Shown: positions 1-6,974 of the stretch, piece after piece | Numbering within the stretch: the first letter of the stretch is position 1 | How the letters are laid out: each line of letters starts with the position of its first letter | Notes under the pieces: model-generated | Database searches by the model: none | Told to the model about the DNA's origin: nothing | The model's input: the letters and a program-made list of their open reading frames with translations, nothing else | Position numbers and translations under genes: made by a program | Source of the DNA: a bacterium | Lineage (GTDB): Bacteria > UBP7 > UBA6624 | NCBI GenBank assembly: GCA_014384545.1 | Contig: JACNFQ010000013.1 | Span: 1-9,923, forward strand | Direction: 5' to 3' | DNA length: 9,923 nucleotides

Positions 1-654
1 CCCCTCAATCCCAAAGGGATCAGAGACATCGACGCTCTTAGCCCAATCCATTAGAGAAGCTGCTTTTATGAAAGTATTCTTGTTCCGAATGATCTCAGAG
101 GGGCGGCTTCCTGGCAAGAGAGCCAAGAGTCCTTTTTCTCGTTTGACAGAAGGGGTATCCTGAAACCTTGGATGAGCAAAACGTGTCGCCTTTTCGCTGT
201 TCTTGTAAGCCCTCCAGGCAAGGGGGTCTGTCACCCACAAGTAATCAACAAGCAAAGAGAGACGCTCTGTTCGAGAGGTAGATTCCCCCGCCTTACGCCA
301 ATCAGGTGAGGGCGCCAGCCATACGAGGGGCAACCCAGCTCTTTGAACATGGGGGGCGATTCGCTCCATAAGAAATCGCGCATCAACGACAACGACGCCA
401 TTCACCAAGGGTAAGGTGCGGATTATCTCTTTCCACAAGGGTCTCGTTTGTGGCAACTTGAAAAGGGCATCAAGAAAGCCCAATGTCTGGAACGGTGCAG
501 AATCCCACTTAACCTCTGCGCCTTCTTGACGCAGTTGATCTCCCCCCAATGCCCAAACCTGACCTCCTCCCCCTTTTCTCCAGACTTTGCAGAAATGAGC
601 CCCCAGTGTATCTCCAGAAGGATCAGGAGCGATAAGGAGGAGGCGAGACGCCAT
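1..654 (-). CDS. lpxB: Lipid-A-disaccharide synthase (LpxB-like, GT19), N-terminal part, cut by window edge
   Basis: The first 218 codons read without a stop from ATG at 654 down to the left edge; the C-terminal half lies outside. LpxB is a membrane-associated glycosyltransferase that joins UDP-diacylglucosamine and lipid X into lipid A disaccharide. Seen here: an N-terminal strand and loop LLLIAPDPSGDTLGA (residues 5-19), matching the family's AGEASGD..GA; ALGGDQLRQEGAE (35-47), matching GIGG..M...G; a GFLDALFKLP segment (59-68), matching the MG..EVL..LP region; and LLALLPGSRPSEI (176-188), matching the diagnostic LPGSR..EI. Odd: the usual D.PDFN motif is VDARFLME (90-97), the WAWR region is reduced to PDWRKAG, and the LPFE motif is TDPLAW. 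It is therefore a divergent homologue. A GAGG lies 13 nt before the start. It is divergent from msbA, which supports an LPS role. The family call is fairly secure; activity is inferred. Confidence 0.72.
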   Translation of the reverse strand, partial: MASRLLLIAPDPSGDTLGAHFCKVWRKGGGGQVWALGGDQLRQEGAEVKWDSAPFQTLGFLDALFKLPQTRPLWKEIIRTLPLVNGVVVVDARFLMERIAPHVQRAGLPLVWLAPSPDWRKAGESTSRTERLSLLVDYLWVTDPLAWRAYKNSEKATRFAHPRFQDTPSVKREKGLLALLPGSRPSEIIRNKNTFIKAASLMDWAKSVDVSDPFGIEG

Positions 655-731
655 CCCCCCATCTTATCCTCTGAAAGCTGAAAATCTCTTGGGGCAACGC
701 TACCTCCCTTGAGTCTAGAATCCTCCTGATA
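655..731. promoter_or_regulatory. Divergent intergenic spacer between lpxB and msbA
   Basis: This 77-bp gap separates two divergently transcribed LPS genes, so it should hold promoters for both directions. On the plus strand a TAGAAT (716-721) resembles a -10 box, but the nearest -35-like TTGGGG (689-694) is 21 bp away, which is too far for a standard promoter. I see no convincing -35/-10 pair on either strand and no operator-like palindrome. The regulatory role is inferred from gene orientation only. Confidence 0.4.
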
Positions 732-2480
732 ATGGCTCAACCTCAACAGAAACGGATGGGGATGCGTTTTCTTCGGCGTCTCCTAAAGCCCTTTACGGGT
801 GGAGTCGTCGCTCTCTTCTTTCTCTCTCAGGCTGCCAACTTAGCTTCTCTTTATGTCGTCACGCTCCTCAAGCCTCTCTTTGAGGAGGGATTGAACCCGG
901 GGAACTCTGAGGCTGTCACGGAGTTAGCACTCAAGATGGTTCTTTGGTTCACCCTATGGGGCTTGTTGGAGTTTGGCTCCAAGTATGCTGGTGTTTGGTT
1001 GGGAGGGTCCTTGACCCAAAATCTTCGGTTAGCCCTCTTTGGAAAAGTCCTCTCTACTCCACCTCATTGGCTCCAAATCAAGGGACGCCAAGGGGATACA
1101 TTAGCACGCCTCCAAGGGGATGTAGATAGGGTATCTGCCTTTTTTTCTACAGAGCTCCGGACCCTAGTAGCCCATCCCACAAAGATACTCATTGCTTTGG
1201 GCTACCTCTTTTATACGGCACCTAGATTGACTTGGATTCTCTTGATTGCTATACCTTTCATCGCCTTTGCTGTTCGGGCAGGGACATCTCGCATCAAGAG
1301 ACATTTTTCGGGTGTGCGTATCCATATGAGCCATCTATTGGAGATCGCTCGCGAAACGATGGGAGCACTTGACTTACTCCATCTCTTTGGGGCTCAGGAT
1401 GAGGTCGTCCAACGGTATAGCGAAGAGACAAAGGGGCTCTTGAGAAGACAGCTGGGAACAGCCCGAGCACAGGTCTTTCTCATCCCGTTGGTTCAACTGG
1501 TGACGGGGGTCGGTTTTGGCTTTCTATTGGTGATGGCTACTCAAGAAATGGAGCGGAATACAGATTTCACAATGGGGGCACTTATCGCCTATTTTTCGGT
1601 CTTGGTCACGGGCGTTCTCCAATCGCTCAAGAGATTGGGACCGATTGTGGGAAGCCTAGCTACCGCCCGTGTAGCTGGTGAACGGCTAGAACAGGTACTG
1701 AAAGCGCCCCAAGTCCAAGATGGCGGAACTCAGATTCTTCTTCCTTCGGACTGCAAGGGCAGGGTTTCCTTTCAAGGTGTCACTTTCCATTACACAAAAG
1801 GGGGAGGGGGGGTCTCGGACATCAACTTCATTGCCCCTTCGGGAACGAAGACCGCCTTAGTCGGAGCTTCTGGAGCAGGAAAAACGACTCTTTTTGCTCT
1901 ACTCTCTAGGCTTCGAGAACCCTCATCGGGCGTTATTGCCATTGATAACATACCCATCTCCTCTCTAACACTTGCTTCACTTAGGTCCCTCATCGCCGTT
2001 GTGCCACAAGAAGCTATCCTCTTTTCGGCGACCGTGGCAGAAAACATCGCTTTGGGGCATCCCCAAGCCCCCATCACATCTATCGTAGATGCCGCAAGAC
2101 GTGCTTTTGCCCATGAGTTTATTTCAGAATTGCCCGAAGGGTACGAAACGGTCTTGGGAACGGGAGGTTCTACACTTTCTGGTGGTCAAAGACAGCGTAT
2201 TGCCTTGGCACGTGCCTTCTTACAGGACAGCCCCGTTCTTCTCTTGGACGAGGCGACGAGCCATTTAGACCCTTCCGCCAAAGAAAAGGTAGAGAGGGCG
2301 ATTCAAGCCCTACAGAAAAACCGAACGGTTTTCTTGATATCCCATGACCCTCAAGGAATAAAGAATGTGGACCAAGTTCTTTTCCTCCAAGATGGAACTC
2401 TCGTTGAAAAAGGCACCCCCGAAGATCTTACAAAGGAAGGGGGCGCCTATGCAAGGTTCAAGATCTCTCCTCCTTCGTGA
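732..2480 (+). CDS. msbA: MsbA-type lipid A / multidrug ABC exporter, fused TMD-NBD
   Basis: A 582-residue half-transporter, the usual length for MsbA. The N-terminal type I exporter membrane domain (about 15-310) has hydrophobic segments near 22-46, 63-89, 150-182 (two helices), 246-270 and 281-300. The ATPase domain follows: Walker A GASGAGKT (378-385), Q-loop PQE (425-427), signature LSGGQ (482-486), Walker B VLLLDEA (502-508), D-loop HLD (511-513) and switch His538. All catalytic motifs are intact. As a homodimer in the inner membrane, MsbA flips lipid A-core to the periplasmic leaflet. The neighbours lpxB and kdsB favour this over a drug exporter, but the fold alone does not distinguish them. 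The ATG at 732 has no SD; Met9 and Met11 are alternative starts. The stop overlaps the kdsB start by 4 bp. Confidence 0.85.
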   Translation: MAQPQQKRMGMRFLRRLLKPFTGGVVALFFLSQAANLASLYVVTLLKPLFEEGLNPGNSEAVTELALKMVLWFTLWGLLEFGSKYAGVWLGGSLTQNLRLALFGKVLSTPPHWLQIKGRQGDTLARLQGDVDRVSAFFSTELRTLVAHPTKILIALGYLFYTAPRLTWILLIAIPFIAFAVRAGTSRIKRHFSGVRIHMSHLLEIARETMGALDLLHLFGAQDEVVQRYSEETKGLLRRQLGTARAQVFLIPLVQLVTGVGFGFLLVMATQEMERNTDFTMGALIAYFSVLVTGVLQSLKRLGPIVGSLATARVAGERLEQVLKAPQVQDGGTQILLPSDCKGRVSFQGVTFHYTKGGGGVSDINFIAPSGTKTALVGASGAGKTTLFALLSRLREPSSGVIAIDNIPISSLTLASLRSLIAVVPQEAILFSATVAENIALGHPQAPITSIVDAARRAFAHEFISELPEGYETVLGTGGSTLSGGQRQRIALARAFLQDSPVLLLDEATSHLDPSAKEKVERAIQALQKNRTVFLISHDPQGIKNVDQVLFLQDGTLVEKGTPEDLTKEGGAYARFKISPPS

Positions 2481-3166
2481 CACCCCCTTTGGTCGTCCTT
2501 CCCGCCCGCTGGGCAAGTAAGCGGTTCCCCGGAAAGATGCTCCAAATGATTCAAGGTAAACCCCTCATCATTTGGACTCTCATAGCCACCCAGAAGTGGG
2601 AGGGGGTAGAGGTCGTTGTGGCTACAGATGATGAGCGCATTCTGCATGTCGTACAAGGTGCAGGGTACCAGGGGATGATGACCCCCTCTGATTTGCCTTC
2701 GGGAACAGATCGGGTTGCGTGGGTAGCCAGGAAAAAGAACCACGGTGGCGCTGTCGTTAATTGGCAAGGGGATGAGCCCGCTTTGGACTGGAGAGCTGCA
2801 GAAAAAGCGACAGGTCTGTTGGACCGATTTGATATCGGGACACTCTGTGCCCCCTATCAAGGGAGGATTGAGAACGAGAACCGCGTCAAGGTGCAGATGA
2901 GCGATAGGGGGGAAGCTATCGCTTTCGGTCGACGTCCTATTGCTCCCCCTCACTGGGAACATATCGGACTTTATGCGTGTCGTGCTGCCGCTCTTGAGAA
3001 ATGGGTCAGCGCACCACCTACCCCCAATGAACGGCGTTTCAATCTAGAGCAGTTACGAGCTATGGAGTTGGGTCTCAGGATTGGTGTTGCCCCCATTCCA
3101 AGTGCACCTGTGGGAGTCAATGAACGCTCTGATATTGACCGTCTCCCCTCCCTAGCTAAACTCTAG
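2477..3166 (+). CDS. kdsB: 3-deoxy-manno-octulosonate cytidylyltransferase (CMP-Kdo synthetase)
   Basis: A cytosolic enzyme that activates Kdo with CTP to CMP-Kdo, the donor for the LPS inner core. At 229 residues it is slightly shorter than the usual ~245-250. Visible motifs: N-terminal nucleotide-binding loop PARWASKRFPGKML (9-22), VVVATDDERI (46-55), SGTDRVAWVA (75-84), VNWQGDEP (94-101, normally VNVQGDEP), HIGLYACR (162-169), NLEQLRAMELG (189-199) and the C-terminal VNERSDIDR (214-222), which replaces the usual VDT.EDL. The start is GTG at 2477, in a GTGA overlap with the msbA stop. No SD precedes it (the upstream is pyrimidine-rich), so translation probably depends on coupling to msbA. 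The run of family motifs makes the identification strong. Confidence 0.93.
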   Translation: MTPPLVVLPARWASKRFPGKMLQMIQGKPLIIWTLIATQKWEGVEVVVATDDERILHVVQGAGYQGMMTPSDLPSGTDRVAWVARKKNHGGAVVNWQGDEPALDWRAAEKATGLLDRFDIGTLCAPYQGRIENENRVKVQMSDRGEAIAFGRRPIAPPHWEHIGLYACRAAALEKWVSAPPTPNERRFNLEQLRAMELGLRIGVAPIPSAPVGVNERSDIDRLPSLAKL

Positions 3167-3231
3167 TTCCTTGTCTCTGCTACTTACCCTTACCTCCTTC
3201 CGAATTGCCCCAACTGGGTAGAATCTAATCT

Positions 3232-4680
3232 ATGCGGGTTCCAGTACTTTCTCCTTCGGTGATCGCCGTTCTTTTCACCCTTCTCTCTCTCCTCGCTGCC
3301 ACGGAGCCTTCTCAAAGTGAAATCTCTTTGGAATCGGTCGCCCGAGAGATCCTCATCAGTAACCCCACCTACCAGCAAGCTCTGTTGTCTTTCCAATCGA
3401 GTAGGTCGGACTTTGAAGGAGCAACGATTCCCTATTCGCCCGTCCCTTTTCTCTCTCTTTCAACCACAGATACTGAAGGGGGACAGAGAGATGAGCGTGC
3501 CTCACTATCACTTGATTGGGATACCGTTGCTTGGGGAGACCTCTCTCTCTCTACTTCTCTTTCTCACTGTCGCGAACAACCCGCTGGACTTCCCTGTGGA
3601 GACCCCCAAGTTTATGACAGTTCTCTCTCTTTGTCTTGGTCTGTCCCCTTGGGAAGAGGCTCTTCACTCCAAATCAAACGGGCGACATTGACTCGGGCAG
3701 CGTGGACTTGGGAATCCGCCCGTATCACCGTTTTCAAGGCGAAGCAAAGTACTCTTTCACAAGCTCTTTCGGCGGTTCTCTCTTTACAGTCTGCCATTCG
3801 GCAAGAATCGATTCAGCATCGAAGGGTTGAAGAAAGTACCGAGTTCTTGCGCCAACAGGAAGTCCGTTTCAACTTGGGGTTGATTTCGGAGCCGACCCTA
3901 GCACGAACTTCGCTCCAAAGCGACCAAGCGGGTCTAGGGCTTCTCTCCGCATCAGAATCGGTAGAGGGTGCGTGGGAGAATCTCAACCGCCTTATGGGGT
4001 GGGCTATCTCCTTTCGGGGAGAGGTCAACGAGGAGGTTCTCCCGACGCCTCTGGAGGCTCCGCTCCTATCGGTCTGGATTGATGGGAGAGGAATCTTGAA
4101 TGATTCTCGCTTGGCAGAGATATCCCTCCGGAGGAGTGCTCTTTCTTTGGCTGAAGCCCAAGATCGTTTGGAGTGGCCTATCACCCTGTCGGCAGGAATC
4201 GGTGGTTTGGCGTCGGGTTCGTCCTTTTCGGATGTGCTTCTTGATGGAAACCATACACCCAGCACGGCGACTCTACTCATAGAAATTCCCCTTGATAGAA
4301 GACAAGAACGAATCTCTTTAGAGAATGGAGAGCGATCCTTCGCTTCTGCGGTGCTGGAGCGAGAAGAATCGGATCGTGATATTATCCAATCCCTGACAGC
4401 GACTCACCGCCTGATTGAAAGGCGTATCCGTGAGCTGCTCCTTAGCGAGCGTGCCTTCGTCCAAGCGAGGAGTAACTTTGAGATTACTAAGAGGGGTTTC
4501 CAAGAAGGCGTTTCCTCTCTCCAAGACTATCTTGATGCGCAGGACTCCTTTGTGGAGGCAGAGACTTCTCTTTCGACCGCAAAGTCAAGTTTGGGAAATG
4601 CATGGTTATCTTGGTGGCGGTTGACAGACACCCCTATTGATGGAGAGTTAGAGAGTATGGGTTGGGAGGTAAAGGAATGA
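3232..4680 (+). CDS. TolC-family outer-membrane efflux channel
   Basis: This 482-residue protein has a signal peptide (hydrophobic 9-23, probable cleavage after about Ala23 or a little later) followed by the two-repeat outer membrane efflux protein architecture. Repeat 1 begins SLESVAREILISNPTYQQAL (32-51), the classic opening of TolC homologues, followed by long amphipathic helices (about 155-255). Repeat 2 begins near DSRLAEISLRRSAL (291-304) and ends with EGVSSLQDYLDAQDSFVEAE (425-444) and a helical tail. It would form a trimeric barrel and periplasmic tunnel docking on the adaptor encoded next. The only two cysteines, 113 and 122, lie between the first two barrel strands, where TolC has an extracellular loop. 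Its stop overlaps the adaptor start by 4 bp; a 65-bp gap follows kdsB, with no clear terminator. Confidence 0.9.
   Translation: MRVPVLSPSVIAVLFTLLSLLAATEPSQSEISLESVAREILISNPTYQQALLSFQSSRSDFEGATIPYSPVPFLSLSTTDTEGGQRDERASLSLDWDTVAWGDLSLSTSLSHCREQPAGLPCGDPQVYDSSLSLSWSVPLGRGSSLQIKRATLTRAAWTWESARITVFKAKQSTLSQALSAVLSLQSAIRQESIQHRRVEESTEFLRQQEVRFNLGLISEPTLARTSLQSDQAGLGLLSASESVEGAWENLNRLMGWAISFRGEVNEEVLPTPLEAPLLSVWIDGRGILNDSRLAEISLRRSALSLAEAQDRLEWPITLSAGIGGLASGSSFSDVLLDGNHTPSTATLLIEIPLDRRQERISLENGERSFASAVLEREESDRDIIQSLTATHRLIERRIRELLLSERAFVQARSNFEITKRGFQEGVSSLQDYLDAQDSFVEAETSLSTAKSSLGNAWLSWWRLTDTPIDGELESMGWEVKE
4664..4669 (+). promoter_or_regulatory. Shine-Dalgarno site that sets the adaptor start
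   Basis: GGGAGG lies 7 nt before ATG 4677, an ideal distance. It lies inside the last codons of the TolC-like gene and shows that translation starts at ATG 4677, not at the in-frame TTG at 4662, which would lie almost on top of this site. Confidence 0.8.
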
Positions 4681-6293
4681 AAAAAATCAAGAAGGGGGTA
4701 CACTGGATATGGCTGGGGCTAATCGTTGCCCTGTGGTATTGGGCACCTTGGGAAAAAGAGCAGGTTATAGAGACATTCCCTTCAGTCTCTGCACGACAAG
4801 GCAACCTGAAAATCACTCTTGACCTCATTGGAGAACTTGATAGCCTTCAACATGATTTCGTTACATCAACATTCCACGGTCAGATTGACTTTCTAGCATC
4901 TGAAGGTATGGTTCAAGAGAATGATCTCTTGATTCGCCTTTCAAAAGAGTCAATAGAAGAGAAACTAGAGAACGCCCAGGAAAACCTAGATACCGCCAAC
5001 TACAACCTCCAGAATGCGATGGAGTCTATTGGGCTACAACGGGTTCAATCAGAGAACAATGTGGAACTGGCAGAGAGTAGGCTTGTGGATGCAGAGGCAA
5101 GCCACAATCGTCGGCAGGTTGAGGTTGAGGAGGGATTGCGCCCCGCTGTGGACTTGGAATCAACAGCATTCTCGCTCCTCCAAGCAGAGCAAGGAGTGGA
5201 AGAGAGCCGATTGTCTCTCCAGACCAAAGAGAGCCAGTGGGCACTTGAGATACGTCAAAAGGAGCTCCAAGTGGTACGGCGAGAAGAAGAAGTCTTGCGT
5301 TATGAAGAGGAGTTAGGAGCTACCGAGATCTTTGCCCATAGGGATGGATTGGTCGTCCATGTAGAGAGTTGGTATGGTTCGTGGCGAAAGCCCAAAGAAG
5401 GAGACAACATTAGCCCCAATCGATCCGTTCTTGATTTTCCGGATATCTCTACCTTCTTGGTGATGGTGAAGATCAGTGAACGAGATGTCCATAAGGTCAA
5501 GGAAGGACAACCTGTTGAGATTAGTGTAGATGCCTTGCCAGGACAGCTATTTACGGGGGTTGTCCAGTCAATCTCTCAACTCGCTACGAGTGATATGGGA
5601 ACGGGGTCTATCACCTTTTCCGCTCAGGGGGAGAGCAAGGGTTTTCGTGCAGAGATTCTCCTTGACCCACCCACTTTGGCACTCTCTACGCAAGACAGCG
5701 AAGCGATCCCCACTCCTTCTTCGGATGAGAACCCTTGTGGTCTCCCACCTTTCGTTATGGAAAGAATGAAGGAGAGGGGGATGGACCCTGCAACGGCGGA
5801 CTGCGATGCCCTATCTAGTGGGCGAAGAGGAGAAAGGGGGGGTGGGGGAGAGCGTTCAGAAGAATCCTCTTCACCTATAGAGGCTTCTTCAATGGGAGGA
5901 AGGATGAGAGGGGAATCTCCCAATGAGCTGGATCGTGTCTCGGGGGGGCTTCGCCCTGGGATGACTGCACTTTCCCGTATCTTGATTCAAGAAGTTGTGG
6001 ATGTTGTCGTTCTTCCACGCTCTGCTGTATTTCTATTAGATGGTCAGACAGTCGGATATAAGGTGGTGAAAGAGGGGTGGATTCGTGTCGGGTTTTCTTT
6101 GGGTGCTGTAGGTCCCCAAGAAGCAGAAGTCGCCCAAGGGGCGGTGGCTGGAGAGAGGTTTCTTATCGTTTCGCCTGAGGAAGATGCCACCTCCACGGCA
6201 CCAGATGGAACCGAGGCATCTTCACCGAGCCCCTCTTCTCCTATGGGAGGGGGCGGATCAAGGCGAATGCCCCGAGGTCGTCGAGACCACTAG
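4677..6293 (+). CDS. MacA/HlyD-like periplasmic adaptor (membrane fusion protein) of an ABC efflux pump
   Basis: 538 residues from the ATG chosen by its SD. An N-terminal membrane anchor (9-24, IWLGLIVALWYW core) leads into a beta-barrel/lipoyl segment (about 36-90), a long coiled-coil hairpin (about 90-212, Glu/Gln/Leu-rich) and the second lipoyl half with ATEIFAHRDGLVVHV (215-229). A beta-barrel domain follows with VMVKISERDVHKVKEGQPVE (262-281), and the membrane-proximal domain resumes at GLRPGMTALSRI (424-435). The adaptor links the permease to the TolC-like channel. Odd: about 90 residues (331-423) are inserted between FRAEILLD and GLRPGM. They are rich in Gly, Ser, Glu and Arg and carry Cys354 and Cys376. 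The C-terminus (about 503-538) is also low-complexity and ends in basic Arg/Gly residues. MacA-type adaptor is favoured by the MacB-type genes downstream. Confidence 0.88.
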   Translation: MKKIKKGVHWIWLGLIVALWYWAPWEKEQVIETFPSVSARQGNLKITLDLIGELDSLQHDFVTSTFHGQIDFLASEGMVQENDLLIRLSKESIEEKLENAQENLDTANYNLQNAMESIGLQRVQSENNVELAESRLVDAEASHNRRQVEVEEGLRPAVDLESTAFSLLQAEQGVEESRLSLQTKESQWALEIRQKELQVVRREEEVLRYEEELGATEIFAHRDGLVVHVESWYGSWRKPKEGDNISPNRSVLDFPDISTFLVMVKISERDVHKVKEGQPVEISVDALPGQLFTGVVQSISQLATSDMGTGSITFSAQGESKGFRAEILLDPPTLALSTQDSEAIPTPSSDENPCGLPPFVMERMKERGMDPATADCDALSSGRRGERGGGGERSEESSSPIEASSMGGRMRGESPNELDRVSGGLRPGMTALSRILIQEVVDVVVLPRSAVFLLDGQTVGYKVVKEGWIRVGFSLGAVGPQEAEVAQGAVAGERFLIVSPEEDATSTAPDGTEASSPSPSSPMGGGGSRRMPRGRRDH

Positions 6294-6296
6294 CTC

Positions 6297-6974
6297 TTGG
6301 TCGCTCGCGTCGTCGGCATGGAAGGAATCCGGAAGACCTACCGGATGGGGGAGATTGATGTCCCTGTCCTGAAGGGTGTGAACCTTACGATCTCTGAGGG
6401 GGAATGGGTCGCCTTGATGGGTCCTTCAGGCTCTGGAAAAACGACCTTGATGAATCTACTAGGGCTTTTAGATACGCCTACTGAAGGAGAATACACGCTC
6501 CAAGGGCAGGAAGTCGCTACAAGGACAGATGACGAGCTTTCTCTATTGCGGAACCGACATATCGGCTTCGTATTCCAAACTTTCAACCTCCTGCCCCAAC
6601 TCTCGGCATTGGGAAATGTAGCTCTTCCCTTGGGGTATGGAGGGATGAGTCCAGCCGAAGCCCACCTCAAGGCATCGGTTCAACTACAACGAGTAGGGTT
6701 GTCCGAAAGAGAGAGGCATAGACCAAACGCTCTTTCGGGAGGAGAGCAACAACGGGTGGCTGTCGCCAGAGCGTTGGCAGGAAGCCCCAGTCTTCTGTTG
6801 GCAGATGAACCCACAGGTAATCTTGATAGTAAGACGGGCGAAGAGATACTAAAGTTATTTGATGAAATCCATGGTGAGGGCACGACGATCTTGATGGTGA
6901 CACATGATGAAGATGTAGCCAGAAGGGCAGAAAGAACAGTTCGCCTTCTGGATGGGAAGGTCGTCTCAGGTTGA
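6297..6974 (+). CDS. MacB/LolD-type ABC transporter ATP-binding protein
   Basis: A 225-residue stand-alone ATPase of the MacB/LolD/FtsE-like class. Motifs: aromatic A-loop Tyr15 (KTYRMGE), Walker A GPSGSGKTT (42-50), Q-loop Gln94 in FVFQTFNLLP, signature LSGGEQQR (146-153), Walker B LLLADEPTGNLD (166-177) and switch His203 (VTHDED). The ADEPTGNLDS string and the FQ.FNLLP Q-loop are typical of this class. It would power the permease encoded immediately downstream from the cytoplasm. TTG at 6297 is preferred because family members usually have about ten residues before the A-loop; ATG at 6318 (Met8) is an alternative giving a shorter N-terminus. No clear SD exists. It follows the adaptor stop by 3 bp. 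In E. coli MacB this domain is fused to the permease; here it is separate. Confidence 0.92.
   Translation: MVARVVGMEGIRKTYRMGEIDVPVLKGVNLTISEGEWVALMGPSGSGKTTLMNLLGLLDTPTEGEYTLQGQEVATRTDDELSLLRNRHIGFVFQTFNLLPQLSALGNVALPLGYGGMSPAEAHLKASVQLQRVGLSERERHRPNALSGGEQQRVAVARALAGSPSLLLADEPTGNLDSKTGEEILKLFDEIHGEGTTILMVTHDEDVARRAERTVRLLDGKVVSG

Noticed and set aside
448-681. Plus-strand open frame of 77 codons opposite lpxB
   Set aside because: Complement of a coding region, with no motif and no SD.
423-746. Minus-strand open frame of 107 codons overlapping lpxB and the msbA start
   Set aside because: It is out of frame with the LpxB reading, which carries recognisable family motifs; this frame shows none and crosses the divergent promoter gap.
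2447-2962. Minus-strand open frame of 171 codons across msbA end and kdsB
   Set aside because: Antisense shadow of kdsB; the sense strand has full KdsB motifs and this frame has no recognisable domain.
3205-3230. TTGCCC and TAATCT just before the TolC-like gene as a promoter
   Set aside because: The 14-bp spacing is too short and the boxes end next to the start codon; the gene can be read through from kdsB.
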